The notes under the pieces: model-generated
Told to the model about the DNA's origin: nothing
What the model saw: the letters and a program-made list of their open reading frames with translations, nothing else
The model's database searches: none
Translations under genes and position numbers: made by a program
Part shown: piece after piece, positions 49,199 to 62,011 of the stretch
Numbering within the stretch: position 1 is the first letter of the stretch
How the letters are laid out: every line of letters begins with the position of its first letter
Origin: Cyprinodon diabolis
Taxonomy: Eukaryota; Chordata; Actinopteri; Cyprinodontiformes; Cyprinodontidae
DNA: 64,000 nucleotides
Direction of reading: 5' to 3'
Assembly: GCA_030533445.1 (NCBI GenBank)
Contig: CM060082.1
Location: 34,491,817-34,555,816 of the forward strand

Positions 49199-52100
49199 AA
49201 TATCTTCGGAATTACGGTAGGATTAATACTTTTCCTTAAAAACCCTCCAGACCGACCTAAAGTCGATGAAAATCAGAGCCGTTTTTCATTGGTTTTGGAG
49301 CAGAAGAGGGGAGAAAAACGAATCCGACTATGTGTTTTAAACTCGTCATAAATATTTTTCTGAATGACACACATACACCAAAGTTGGCATAGTTGGAGTC
49401 GAAGGATGACTGACGCTCACGGTGAAAAAAATTTTTGAATAACTCATACGGTTTTTGCTCAGCAGTCGTTTGTTCGGAGGACATTTTAAGCACCTGAAAG
49501 CTGAGTGACAGTGACCTGCTGCAGCTAGCTCAATTAGAAGCTTAGGTGTGATGAAACGTTTTTTCTTTTTCTTTCTCTTCCCATTCAGTTTGTAGATGAC
49601 CTACAGCCATGAAAGTTACTCCAATTGAAGACAAGATATAGCTGTCGCTTAGATAAAAAGAATTTTTCAGACACCTTTTACGGTTTTTACTCAGCAGTCG
49701 TTTGTTCGGAGGGGTGCTTTAGCAGCTAAAAGGTGAGTGAGAGTGAGGTCCTGCAGTTCAAACAAAGGGAGGAGCAGGTGGGCCAACCATTTTGTTTGTG
49801 CTTCGTTTTGGGTTGTGAAAGACCTACAGACATGAAGGTTACCCCAGTCTGAGACAAAGGATAGATGTTGCTTTCACTGAAAGAATTTTTCAGATATCTT
49901 TTACGGTTTTTGCTCAGCAGTCGTTTGTTCGGAGGGTAAGCACCTGGAAGCTAGCTGACAGTTAGCTTCTGCAGCAGCCTGCTAGAGTGCAGCTGCTGAA
50001 ATCTTAGTGTGAGGCGGCCATTTTTTTAAGATCAAACATCTTATTCTCGCCCTCACGGCCACATATTTGGAGCTACAGTCACCATTTTTGGTCAGTTTGT
50101 AGACTGAAACCTCTGGACTCACACAATGTCTTCGGAATTACGGTAGGATTAATACTTTTCCTTAAAAACCCTCCAGACCAACCTAAAGTCGATGAGTTTC
50201 AGCCTTTCTCCATTCTTTTTGAGCTGAAGATGGAAGAGAAACGAATCAGACTATGTGTTTTCAAGTCGTCATAAATATTGTTCTGAATGACACACATACA
50301 CCAAAGTTGGTATACTTGGAGTCGAAGGATTGCTGATGCTCATGGTGAAAATGTTTTTTGAATAACTCATACGGTTTTTGATCAGTAGTCGTTTGTTTTC
50401 GTTGCCGTTCTTCCCATACAAAAAAGCCTGGGAAGAAGAAACCAATAGTGAGTGCAGCTGTTGTCTGTGTCAGTGAGAGGCTCGTTAAGCGTTGTCAAGG
50501 TTACCAAGCTTCAAACAGATTTTACCTCTGCTGTTTTAAACAGCACATATTAATCTAATGGAGGGTGAAAGGACTGATTTAACATTGGGAAATGGATACT
50601 ATATGACTGCTGTCCAGGACACTTCCCTTGCCACTCAGCACTGATAGACTTTCAAAATAAGACTCCAGGGACCCTACAAAATAAAAGCCTCTATATTTTT
50701 TACATATATTTATTGCCCTATATGGCTCAACATTATGACCCAAACTCAACCCCGTTTTAGAGAATAGACTCTAGGAGACTGTTTAAAACACACCCTATAG
50801 CAAATTTCAAAATAAAAGCCTCCCATTTCCGCTTCATCTACTGCCCTAATAACATGGAAAAAGAGTGATTTAACGATTGGAAAGTAATCAACTATCATTG
50901 ACGGGTCTGAACATTTTCTATAAACACAACTCTGTTGGACTTTCAAAATAAGACTCCAGGGACCCTACAAAATAAAAGCCTCTAGATTATACTAATGCAT
51001 TAATTGATGCAAATGGCTCAACATTATGACCCAAACTCTTCCAGGTTGTTTTTATTAGACTCTAGTGACCTTTTCAAAACACACCCAGAGCAAATTTCAC
51101 AATAAAAGTCTCCCATTTACTCTGTAATACAGCAACTATTCACCTAATAACATGGAAAACCAGTGATTTCACATTTGGAAATGGATTCTATATCACTGCT
51201 GGGCGTGACCCATCTTTTGATGCACATTCATGATAGACTTTCAAAATAAGACTACAAGGACTCTACAGAATAAAAGCCTCTTCCTTATACACACTTATAC
51301 ATTCTGGCATATTGCTCATTGCCATTGGTGATTTCATCACTGCAATGGCTCTTAGAAGGCGGGCGGAGCCCGCCAATGGTAACAGGCGGGCGGAGCCCGC
51401 CAAAGGTGATTACATCACTGCAATGGCTCTTAGCAGGCGGGCGGAGCCCGCCATTGGTGATTTCATCACTGCAATGGCTCTTAGAAGGCGGGCAGAGCCC
51501 GCCATTGGTGATTTTTTTCTTCACTGAGATGGATCCCAGAAGGCGGGCGAAGCCCGCAAACTGGGCTTTACCCACTGTGTTTCAATATGGACAACCCATA
51601 TTACCCTTGTGCATCATACGCTGTGCACGTCTATTTCCCAGATTTCAGCACAAGTGGCACACAGCTCTCTTTGCCCATGAACTTGCCCTCTTTCCTTCCC
51701 TCAGCAGCCCTCAAAGGCGTAAGCAGTTGGTCTGGGGAGCCCCGATGTCACTTGCCAGGGCCGTATTGGCCCGGTTCCCCAGACGGGCAGTAGGTGGCCC
51801 CCCTCAAAATTTCTTTAGAAATTTTCTAGTTATTATAATTCTCCCGTATACCCAAAACTTCGGCACCTAACTAGTCCCGCACGGTTTGGCGGATCGGGCC
51901 CAAAGTTGGCACACGCGTCGGGACCAATGGGGTGATGTGTGCTTGTATAAAACTTTCTCATTAGTCCGAAGGTTTGCGAATTATTAGCGAAAACGTCGCA
52001 AAAAAATCCCATAGGAAATGAATGGGGAGAGGAAAAAAAAAGCATAAAAAACAGCACTTCACTGTGTCGGCATACATTCACCTAGAAAAACAGTTTGAAG

Positions 52101-52366
52101 CTCAGTTTGTAGATAAATCCTTCGTCTATTTAAAACTGAAGACGGTATGTTGATAACTGCTACGGTTTTTGTATAATCAGACCTCAAGCGCCACAAAGTT
52201 TTAGCAAAATCCAGCCTGCTAGAGTGGAGCAACTGAAAAGCTAGAGTGTGAGGCAGGCATTTTTTAAACACAAAAAAACATTTTAAACTCGCCCTCACGG
52301 CCACATATTTATAGCTAGAGTCACCATTTTTGGTCAGTTTGTAGACTGAAATCTCTGGACCCACAC
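49199..52366 (+). repeat. Array unit 16 (3168 bp, type A)
   Basis: Complete type A unit at the canonical length. It shares left-domain variants with unit 12 and centre variants with unit 18 (acacttatacattc, gtgatttcacatttgg). The last GC hairpin is imperfect (aagcccgca) and preceded by gatggatcccag. A local change, gtttgttttcgttgcc, alters the fourth cggttttt motif. Confidence 0.95.
51322..51558 (+). repeat. 51 bp hairpin minisatellite, unit 16 (five GC hairpins)
   Basis: Full-length block. The last hairpin is preceded by gatggatcccagaagg and ends gcccgca, so its outermost pair is lost. Confidence 0.95.
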
Positions 52367-55300
52367 AATATCTTCGGAATTACGGTAGGATTAATACTTT
52401 TCCTTAAAAACCCTCCAGACCGACCTAAAGTCGATGAAAATCAGAGCCGTTTTTCATTGGTTTTGGAGCAGAAGAGGGGAGAAAAACGAATCAGACTATG
52501 TGTTTTAAACTCATCATAAATATTTTTCTGAATGACACACATACACCAAAGTTGGCATAGTTGGAGTCGAAGGATGACTGACGCTCACGGTGAAAAAATT
52601 TTTTGAATAACTCATACGGTTTTTGCTCAGCAGTCGTTTGTTTGGAGGACATTTTAAGCACCTGAAAGCTGAGTGAGAGTGACCTGCTGCAGCTAGCTCA
52701 ATTAGAAGCTTAGGTGTGATGAAACGTTTTTTCTTTTTCTTTCTCTTCCCATTCAGTTTGTAGATGATCTACAGCCATGAAAGTTACTCCAATTGAAGAC
52801 AAGATATAGCTGTCGCTTAGATAAAAAGAATTTTTCAGATACCTTTTACGGTTTTTACTCAGCAGTCGTTTGTTCGGAGGGGTGCTTTAGCAGCTAAAAG
52901 GTGAGTGAGAGTGAGGTCCTGCAGTTAAAAGAAAGGGAGGAGCAGGTGGGCCAACCATTTTGTTTGTGCTTCGTTTTGGGTTGTGAAAGACCTACAGACA
53001 TGAAGGTTACCCCAGTCTGAGACAAAGGATAGATGTTGCTTTCACTGAAAGAATTTTTCAGATACCTTTTACGGTTTTTGCTCAGCAGTCGTTTGTTCGG
53101 AGGGTAAGCACCTGGAAGCTAGCTGACAGTTAGCTTCTGCAGCAGCCTGCTAGAGTGCAGCTGCTGAAATCTTAGTGTGAGGCGGCCATTTTTTTAAGAT
53201 CAAACATCTTATTCTCGCCCTCACGGCCACATATTTGGAGCTACAGTCACCATTTTTGGTCAGTTTGTAGACTGAAACCTCTGGACTCACACAATGTCTT
53301 CGGAATTACGGTAGGATTAATACTTTTCCTTAAAAACCCTCCAGACCAACCTAAAGTCGATGAGAGTTTCAGCCTTTCTCTATTCTTTTTGAGCTGAAGA
53401 TGGGAGAGAAACGAATCAGACTATGTGTTTTCAACTCGTCATAAATATTTTTCTGAATGACACACATACACCAAAGTTGGTATAGTTGGAGTCGAAGGAT
53501 TGCTGATGCTCATGGTGAAAATGTTTTTTGAATAACTCATACGGTTTTTGATCAGTAGTCGTTTGTTCGGTGCCATTCTTCCCATACAAAAAAGCCTGGG
53601 ACGAAGAAACCAATAGTGAGTGCAGCTGTTGTCTGTGTCAGTGAGAGGCTCGTTAAGCGTTGTCAAGATTACCAAGCTTCAAACAGATTTTACCTCTGCT
53701 GTTTTAAACAGCACATATTAATCTAATGGAGGGTGAAAGGACTGATTTAACATTGGGAATGGATACTATATAACTGCTGTCCATGACACTTCCCTTGCCA
53801 CTCAGCACTGATAGACTTTCAAAATAAGACTCCAGGGACCCTACAAAATAAAAGCCTCTATATTTTTTACATATATTTATTGCCCTATATGGCTCAACAT
53901 TATGACCCAAACTCAACCCCGTTTTAGAGAATAGACTCTAGGAGACTGTTTAAAACACACCCTATAGCAAATTTCAAAATAAAAGCCTCCCATTTCCGCT
54001 TCATCTACTGCCCTAATAACATGGAAAAAGAGTGATTTAACGATTGGAAAGTAATCAACTATCATTGACGGGTCTGAACATTTTCTATAAACACAACTCT
54101 GTTGGACTTTCAAAATAAGACTCCAGGGACCCTACAAAATAAAAGCCTCTAGATTATACTAATGCATTAATTGATGCAAATGGCTCAACATTATGACCCA
54201 AACTCTTCCAGGTTGTTTTTATTAGACTCTAGTGACCTTTTCAAAACACACCCAGAGCAAATTTCACAATAAAAGTCTCCCATTTACTCTGTAATACAGC
54301 AACTATTCACCTAATAACATGGAAAACCAGTGATTTAACATTTGGAAATGGATTCTATATCACTGCTGGGCGTGACCCATCTTTTGATGCACATTCATGA
54401 TAGACTTTCAAAATAAGACTACAAGGACTCTACAGAATAAAAGCCTCTTCCTTATACACACTCATACATTCTGGCATATTGCTCATTGCCATTGGTGATT
54501 TCATCACTGCAATGGCTCTTAGAAGGCGGGCGGAGCCCGCCAATGGTAACAGGCGGGCGGAGCCCGCCAAAGGTGATTACATCACTGCAATGGCTCTTAG
54601 CAGGCGGGCGGAGCCCGCCATTGGTGATTTCATCACTGCAATGGCTCTTAGAAGGCGGGCAGAGCCCGCCATTGGTGATTTTTTTCTTCACTGAGAAGGA
54701 TCCCAGAAGGCGGGCGAAGCCCGCAAACTGGGCTTTACCCACTGTGTTTCAATATGGACAACCCATATTACCCTTGTGCATCATACGCTGTGCACGTCTA
54801 TTTCCCAGATTTCAGCACAAGTGGCACACAGCTCTCTTTGCCCATGAACTTGCCCTCTTTCCTTCCCTCAGCAGCCCTCAAAGGCGTAAGCAGTTGCTCT
54901 GGGGAGCCCCGACGTCACTTGCCAGGGCCGTATTGGCCCGGTTCCCCAGACGGGCAGTAGGTGGCCCCCCTCAAAATTTCTTTAGAAATTTTCTAGTTTA
55001 TTATAATTCTCCCGTATACCCAAAACTTCGGCGCGTAACTAGTCCCGCACGGTTTGGCGGATCGGGCCCAAAGTTGGCACACGCGTCGGGACCAATGGGG
55101 TGATGTGTGCTTGTATAAAACTTTCTCATTAGTCCGAAGGTTTGCGAATTATTAGCGAAAACGTCGCAAAAAAATCCCATAGGAAATGAATGGGGAGAGG
55201 AAAAAAAAAGCATAAAAAACAGCACTTCACTGTGTCGGCATACATTCACCTAGAAAAACAGTTTGAAGCTCAGTTTGTAGAGAAATCCTTCGTCTATTTA

Positions 55301-55534
55301 AAACTGAAGACGGTATGTTGATAACTGCTACGGTTTTTGTATAATCAGACCTCAAGCGCCACAAAGTTTTAGCAAAATCCAGCCTGCTAGAGTGGAGCAA
55401 CTGAAAAGCTAGAGTGTGAGGCAGGCGTTTTTTAAACACAAAAAAACATTTTAAACTCGCCCTCACGGCCACATATTTATAGCTAGAGTCACCATTTTTG
55501 GTCAGTTTGTAGACTGAAATCTCTGGACCCACAC
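52367..55534 (+). repeat. Array unit 17 (3168 bp, type A)
   Basis: Complete type A unit at the canonical length. It shares gatgatctac and the ttaaaagaaaggg state with units 5 and 9, and the imperfect last GC hairpin with unit 16. One extra T lies at the empty foldback site (ctagtttattataattc), shifting the reading frame that crosses it in other units. Confidence 0.95.
54489..54725 (+). repeat. 51 bp hairpin minisatellite, unit 17 (five GC hairpins)
   Basis: Full-length block. Same imperfect last hairpin as unit 16, with a further change before it (gagaaggatcccag). Confidence 0.95.
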
Positions 55535-57657
55535 AATATCTTCGGAATTACGGTAGGATTAATACTTTTCCTTAAAAACCCTCCAGACCGACCTAAAGTC
55601 GATGAAAATCAGAGCTGTTTTTCATTGGTTTTGGAGCAGAAGAGGGGAGAAAAACGAATCAGACTATGTGTTTTAAACTCGTCATAAATATTTTTCTGAA
55701 TGACACACATACACCAAAGTTGGCATAGTTGGAGTCGAAGGATGACTGACGCTCACGGTGAAAAAATTTTTTGAATAACTCATACGGTTTTTGCTCAGCA
55801 GTCGTTTGTTCGGAGGACATTTTAAGCACCTGAAAGCTGAGTGACAGTGACCTGCTGCAGCTAGCTCAATTAGAAGCTTAGGTGTGATGAAACGTTTTTT
55901 CTTTTTCTTTCTCTTCCCATTCAGGTTGTAGATGACCTACAGCCATGAAAGTTACTCCAATCGAAGACAAGATATAGCTGTCGCTTAGATAAAAAGAATT
56001 TTTCAGATACCTTTTACGGTTTTTACTCAGCAGTCGTTTGTTCGGAGGGGTGCTTTAGCAGCTAAAAGGTGAGTGAGAGTGAGGTCCTGCAGTTAAAAGA
56101 AAGGGAGGAGCAGGTGGGCCAACCATTTTGTTTGTGCTTCGTTTTGGGTTGTGAAAGACCTACAGACATGAAGGTTACCCCAGTCTGAGACAAAGGATAG
56201 ATGTTGCTTTCACTGAAAGAATTTTTCAGATATCTTTTACGGTTTTTGCTCAGCAGTCGTTTGTTCGGAGGGTAAGCACCTGGAAGCTAGCTGACAGTTA
56301 GCTTCTGCAGCAGCCTGCTAGAGTGCAGCTGCTGAAATCTTAGTGTGAGGCGGCCATTTTTTTCAGATCAAACATCTTATTCTCGCCCTCACGGCCACAT
56401 ATTTGGAGCTACAGTCACCATTTTTGGTCAGTTTGTAGACTGAAACCTCTGGACTCACACAATGTCTTCGGAATTACGGTAGGATTAATACTTTTCCTTA
56501 AAAACCCTCCAGACCAACCTAAAGTCGATGAGAGTTTCAGCCTTTCTCTATTCTTTTTGAGCTGAAGATGGGAGAGAAACGAATCAGACTATGTGTTTTC
56601 AACTCGTCATAAATATTTTTCTGAATGACATACATACACCAAAGTTGGTATAGTTGGAGTCGAAGGATTGCTGATGCTCATGGTGAAAATGTTTTTTGAA
56701 TAACTCATACGGTTTTTGATCAGTAGTCGTTTGTTCGGTGCCGTTCTTCCCATACAAAAAAGCCTGGGAAGAAGAAACCAATAGTGAGTGCAGCTGTTGT
56801 CTGTGTCAGTGAGAGGCTCGTTAAGCGTTGTCAAGGTTACCAAGCTTCAAACAGATTTTACCTCTGCTGTTTTAAACAGCACATATTAATCTAATGGAGG
56901 GTGAAAGGACTGATTTAACATTGGGAAATGGATACTATATGACTGCTGTCCATGACACTTCCCTTGCCACTCAGCACTGATAGACTTTCAAAATAAGACT
57001 CCAGGGACCCTACAAAATAAAAGCCTCTATATTTTTTACATATATTTATTGCCCTATATGGCTCAACATTATGACCCAAACTCAACCCCGTTTTAGAGAA
57101 TAGACTCTAGGAGACTGTTTAAAACACACCCTATAGCAAATTTCAAAATAAAAGCCTCCCATTTCCGCTTCATCTACTGCCCTAATAACATGGAAAAAGA
57201 GTGATTTAACGATTGGAAAGTAATCAACTATCATTGACGGGTCTGAACATTTTCTATAAACACAACTCTGTTGGACTTTCAAAATAAGACTCCAGGGACC
57301 CTACAAAATAAAAGCCTCTAGATTATACTAATGCATTAATTGATGCAAATGGCTCAACATTATGACCCAAACTCTTCCAGGTTGTTTTTATTAGACTCTA
57401 GTGACCTTTTCAAAACACACCCAGAGCAAATTTCACAATAAAAGTCTCCCATTTACTCTGTAATACAGCAACTATTCACCTAATAACATGGAAAACCAGT
57501 GATTTCACATTTGGAAATGGATTCTATATCACTGCTGGGCGTGACCCATCTTTTGATGCACATTCATGATAGACTTTCAAAATAAGACTACAAGGACTCT
57601 ACAGAATAAAAGCCTCTTCCTTATACACACTTATACATTCTGGCATATTGCTCATTG

Positions 57658-57894
57658 CCATTGGTGATTTCATCACTGCAATGGCTCTTAGAAGGCGGGC
57701 GGAGCCCGCCAATGGTAACAGGCGGGCGGAGCCCGCCAAAGGTGATTACATCACTGCAATGGCTCTTAGCAGGCGGGCGGAGCCCGCCATTGGTGATTTC
57801 ATCACTGCAATGGCTCTTAGAAGGCGGGCAGAGCCCGCCATTGGTGATTTTTTTCTTCACTGAGATGGATCCTAGCAGGCGGGCGAAGCCCGCC
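57658..57894 (+). repeat. 51 bp hairpin minisatellite, unit 18 (five GC hairpins)
   Basis: Full-length block. It has gatggatcctagcagg before the last hairpin, intermediate between unit 16 and the common gatggctcctagcagg; the last arm is intact. Confidence 0.95.
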
Positions 57895-58167
57895 AACTGG
57901 GCTTTACCCACTGTGTTTCAATATGGACAACCCATATTACCCTTGTGCATCATACGCTGTGCACGTCTATTTCCCAGATTTCAGCACAAGTGGCACACAG
58001 CTCTCTTTGCCCATGAACTTGCCCTCTTTCCTTCCCTCAGCAGCCCTCAAAGGCGTAAGCAGTTGGTCTGGGGAGCCCCGACGTCACTTGCCAGGGCCGT
58101 ATTGGCCCGGTTCCCCAGACGGGCAGTAGGTGGCCCCCCTCAAAATTTCTTTAGAAATTTTCTAGTT

Positions 58168-58244
58168 GGGGGGCCACATGCCGAAGGCATGGCCCACCTA
58201 CTACTATTGCACATATTTATTCCGCGTATTATTATTATTATTAT
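58168..58244 (+). repeat. Foldback/ATT VNTR, unit 18 (one monomer)
   Basis: A single monomer with an ATT run one triplet longer than in unit 19. Confidence 0.95.
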
Positions 58245-60897
58245 AATTCTCCCGTATACCCAAAACTTCGGCACGTAACTAGTCCCGCACGGTTTGGCGG
58301 ATCGGGCCCAAAGTTGGCACACGCGTCGGGACCAATGGGGTGATGTGTGCTTGTATAAAACTTTCTCATTAGTCCGAAGGTTTGCGAATTATTAGCGAAA
58401 ACGTCGCAAAAAAATCCCATAGGAAATGAATGGGGAGAGGAAAAAAAAAGCATAAAAAACAGCACTTCACTGTGTCGGCATACATTCACCTAGAAAAACA
58501 GTTTGAAGCTCAGTTTGTAGATAAATCCTTCGTCTATTTAAAACTGAAGACGGTATGTTGATAACTGCTACGGTTTTTGTATAATCAGACCTCAAGCGCC
58601 ACAAAGTTTTAGCAAAATCCAGCCTGCTAGAGTGGAGCAACTGAAAAGCTAGAGTGTGAGGCAGGCGTTTTTTAAACACAAAAAAACATTTTAAACTCGC
58701 CCTCACGGCCACATATTTATAGCTAGAGTCACCATTTTTGGTCAGTTTGTAGACTGAAATCTCTGGACCCACACAATATCTTCGGAATTACGGTAGGATT
58801 AATACTTTTCCTTAAAAACCCTCCAGACCGACCTAAAGTCGATGAAAATCAGAGCCGTTTTTCATTGGTTTTGGAGCAGAAGAGGGGAGAAAAACGAATC
58901 AGACTATGTGTTTTAAACTCGTCATAAATATTTTTCTGAATGACACACATACACCAAAGTTGGCATAGTTGGAGTCGAAGGATGGCTGACGCTCACGGTG
59001 AAAAAATATTTTGAATAACTCATACGGTTTTTGCTCAGCAGTCGTTTGTTCGGAGGACATTTTAAGCAGCTGAAAGCTGGGGGAGAGTGTCCTGCTGCAG
59101 CTAGCTCAATTAGAAGATCAGGTGTGACAAAACGTTTTTTCTTTTTCTTTCTCTTCCCATTCAGGTTGTAGATGACCTACAGCCATGAAAGTTACTCCAA
59201 TTGAAGACAAGATATAGCTGTCGCTTAGATAAAAATAATTTTTCAGATACCTTTTACGGTTTTTACTCAGCAGTCGTTTGTTCGGAGGGGTGCTTTAGCA
59301 GCTAAAAGGTGAGTGAGAGTGAGGTCCTGCAGTTCAAACAAAGGGAGGAGCAGGTGGGCCAACCATTTTGTTTGTGCTTCGTTTTGGGTTGTGAAAGACC
59401 TACAGACATGAAGGTTACCCCAGTCTGAGACAAAGGATAGATGTTGCTTTCACTGAAAGAATTTTTCAGATATCTTTTACGGTTTTTGCTCAGCAGTCGT
59501 TTGTTCGGAGGGTAAGCACCTGGAAGCTAGCTGACAGTTAGCTTCTGCAGCAGCCTGCTAGAGTGCAGCTGCTGAAATCTTAGTGTGAGGCGGCCATTCT
59601 TTTAAGATCAAACATCTTATTCTCGCCCTCACGGCCACATATTTGGAGCTACAGTCACCATTTTTGGTCAGTTTGTAGACTGAAACCTCTGGACTCACAC
59701 AATGTCTTCGGAATTACGGTAGGATTAATACTTTTCCTTAAAAACCGTCCAGACCAACCTAAAGTCGATGAGAGTTTCAGCCTTTCTCTATTCTTTTTGA
59801 GCTGAAGATGGGAGAGAAACGAATCAGACTATGTGTTTTCAACTCGTCATAAATATTTTTCTGAATGACACACATACACCAAAGTTGGTATAGTTGGAGT
59901 CGAAGGATTGCTGATGCTCATGGTGAAAATGTTTTTTGAATAACTCATACGGTTTTTGATCAGTAGTCGTTTGTTCGGTGCCGTTCTTCCCATACAAAAA
60001 AGCCTGGGAAGAAGAAACCAATAGTGAGTGCAGCTGTTGTCTGTGTCAGTGAGAGGCTCGTTAAGCGTTGTCAAGGTTACCAAGCTTCAAACAGATTTTA
60101 CCTCTGCTGTTTTAAACAGCACATATTAATCTAATGGAGGGTGAAAGGACTGATTTAACATTGGGAAATGGATACTATATGACTGCTGTCCATGACACTT
60201 CCCTTGCCACTCAGCACTGATAGACTTTCAAAATAAGACTCCAGGGACCCTACAAAATAAAAGCCTCTATATTTTTTACATATATTTATTGCCCTATATG
60301 GCTCAACATTATGACCCAAACTCAACCCCGTTTTAGAGAATAGACTCTAGGAGACTGTTTAAAACACACCCTATAGCAAATTTCAAAATAAAAGCCTCCC
60401 ATTTCCGCTTCATCTACTGCCCTAATAACATGGAAAAAGAGTGATTTAACGATTGGAAAGTAATCAACTATCATTGACGGGTCTGAACATTTTCTATAAA
60501 CACAACTCTGTTGGACTTTCAAAATAAGACTCCAGCGACCCTACAAAATAAAAGCCTCTAGATTATACTAATGCATTAATTGATGCAAATGGCTCAACAT
60601 TATGACCCAAACTCTTCCAGGTTGTTTTTATTAGACTCTAGTGACCTTTTCAAAACACACCCAGAGCAAATTTCACAATAAAAGTCTCCCATTTACTCTG
60701 TAATACAGCAACTATTCACCTAATAACATGGAAAACCAGTGATTTAACATTTGGAAATGGATTCTATATCACTGCTGGGCGTGACCCATCTTTTGATGCA
60801 CATTCATGATAGACTTTCAAAATAAGACTACAAGGACTCTACAGAATAAAAGCCTCTTCCTTATACACACTCATACATTCTGGCATGTTGCTCATTG

Positions 60898-61134
60898 CCA
60901 TTGGTGATTTCATCACTGCAATGGCTCTTAGAAGGCGGGCGGAGCCCGCCAATGGTAACAGGCGGGCGGAGCCCGCCAAAGGTGATTACATCACTGCAAT
61001 GGCTCTTAGCAGGCGGGCGGAGCCCGCCATTGGTGATTTCATCACTGCAATGGCTCTTAGAAGGCGGGCAGAGCCCGCCATTGGTGATTTTTTTCTTCAC
61101 TGAGATGGCTCCTAGCAGGCGGGCGAAGCCCGCC
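60898..61134 (+). repeat. 51 bp hairpin minisatellite, unit 19 (five GC hairpins)
   Basis: Full-length block in the common arrangement, preceded by gcatgttgctc as in unit 8. Confidence 0.95.
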
Positions 61135-61407
61135 AACTGGGCTTTACCCACTGTGTTTCAATATGGACAACCCATATTACCCTTGTGCATCATACGCTGT
61201 GCACGTCTATTTCCCAGATTTCAGCACAAGTGGCACACAGCTCTCTTTGCCCATGAACTTGCCCTCTTTCCTTCCCTCAGCAGCCCTCAAAGGCGTAAGC
61301 AGTTGGTCTGGGGAGCCCCGACGTCACTTGCCAGGGCCGTATTGGCCCGGTTCCCCAGACGGGCAGTAGGTGGCCCCCCTCAAAATTTCTTTAGAAATTT
61401 TCTAGTT

Positions 61408-61480
61408 GGGGGGCCACATGCCGAAGGCATGGCCCACCTACTACTATTGCACATATTTATTCCGCGTATTATTATTATTA
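61408..61480 (+). repeat. Foldback/ATT VNTR, unit 19 (one monomer)
   Basis: A single monomer. Unit 8, which unit 19 otherwise resembles, has two, so copy number has changed since the two diverged. Confidence 0.95.
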
Positions 61481-62011
61481 TAATTCTCCCGTATACCCAA
61501 AACTTCGGCGCGTAACTAGTCCCGCACGGTTTGGCGGATCGGGCCCAAAGTTGGCACACGCGTCGGGACCAATGGGGTGATGTGTGCTTGTATAAAACTT
61601 TCTCATTAGTCCGAAGGTTTGCGAATTATTAGCGAAAACGTCGCAAAAAAATCCCATAGGAAATGAATGGGGAGAGGAAAAAAAAAGCATAAAAAACAGC
61701 ACTTCACTGTGTCGGCATACATTCACCTAGAAAAACAGTTTGAAGCTCAGTTTGTAGATAAATCCTTCGTCTATTTAAAACTGAAGACGGTATGTTGATA
61801 ACTGCTACGGTTTTTGTATAATCAGACCTCAAGCGCCACAAAGTTTTAGCAAAATCCAGCCTGCTAGAGTGGAGCAACTGAAAAGCTAGAGTGTGAGGCA
61901 GGCGTTTTTTAAACACAAAAAAACATTTTAAACTCACCCTCACGGCCACATATTTATAGCTAGAGTCACCATTTTTGGTCAGTTTGTAGACTGAAATCTC
62001 TGGACCCACAC

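Larger units (their letters stand above)
55535..58774 (+). repeat. Array unit 18 (3240 bp, type A, one foldback monomer)
   Basis: Complete type A unit with one foldback monomer. It shares aatcgaagac with unit 4, acacttatacattc with unit 16, and tttttcagatc with units 5 and 9. This makes it a mosaic of variants found in several other units. Confidence 0.95.
58775..62011 (+). repeat. Array unit 19 (3237 bp, type B, unit 8-like with unit 9-like end)
   Basis: Complete type B unit. It follows unit 8 through the left and A/T-rich domains (cggccattctttt, aaaccgtccag, ccagcgaccc, gcatgttgctc). Its right end has aaactcaccctcac as in unit 9. It is followed by a twin of unit 10, just as unit 9 is. One foldback monomer is present. 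Confidence 0.95.
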
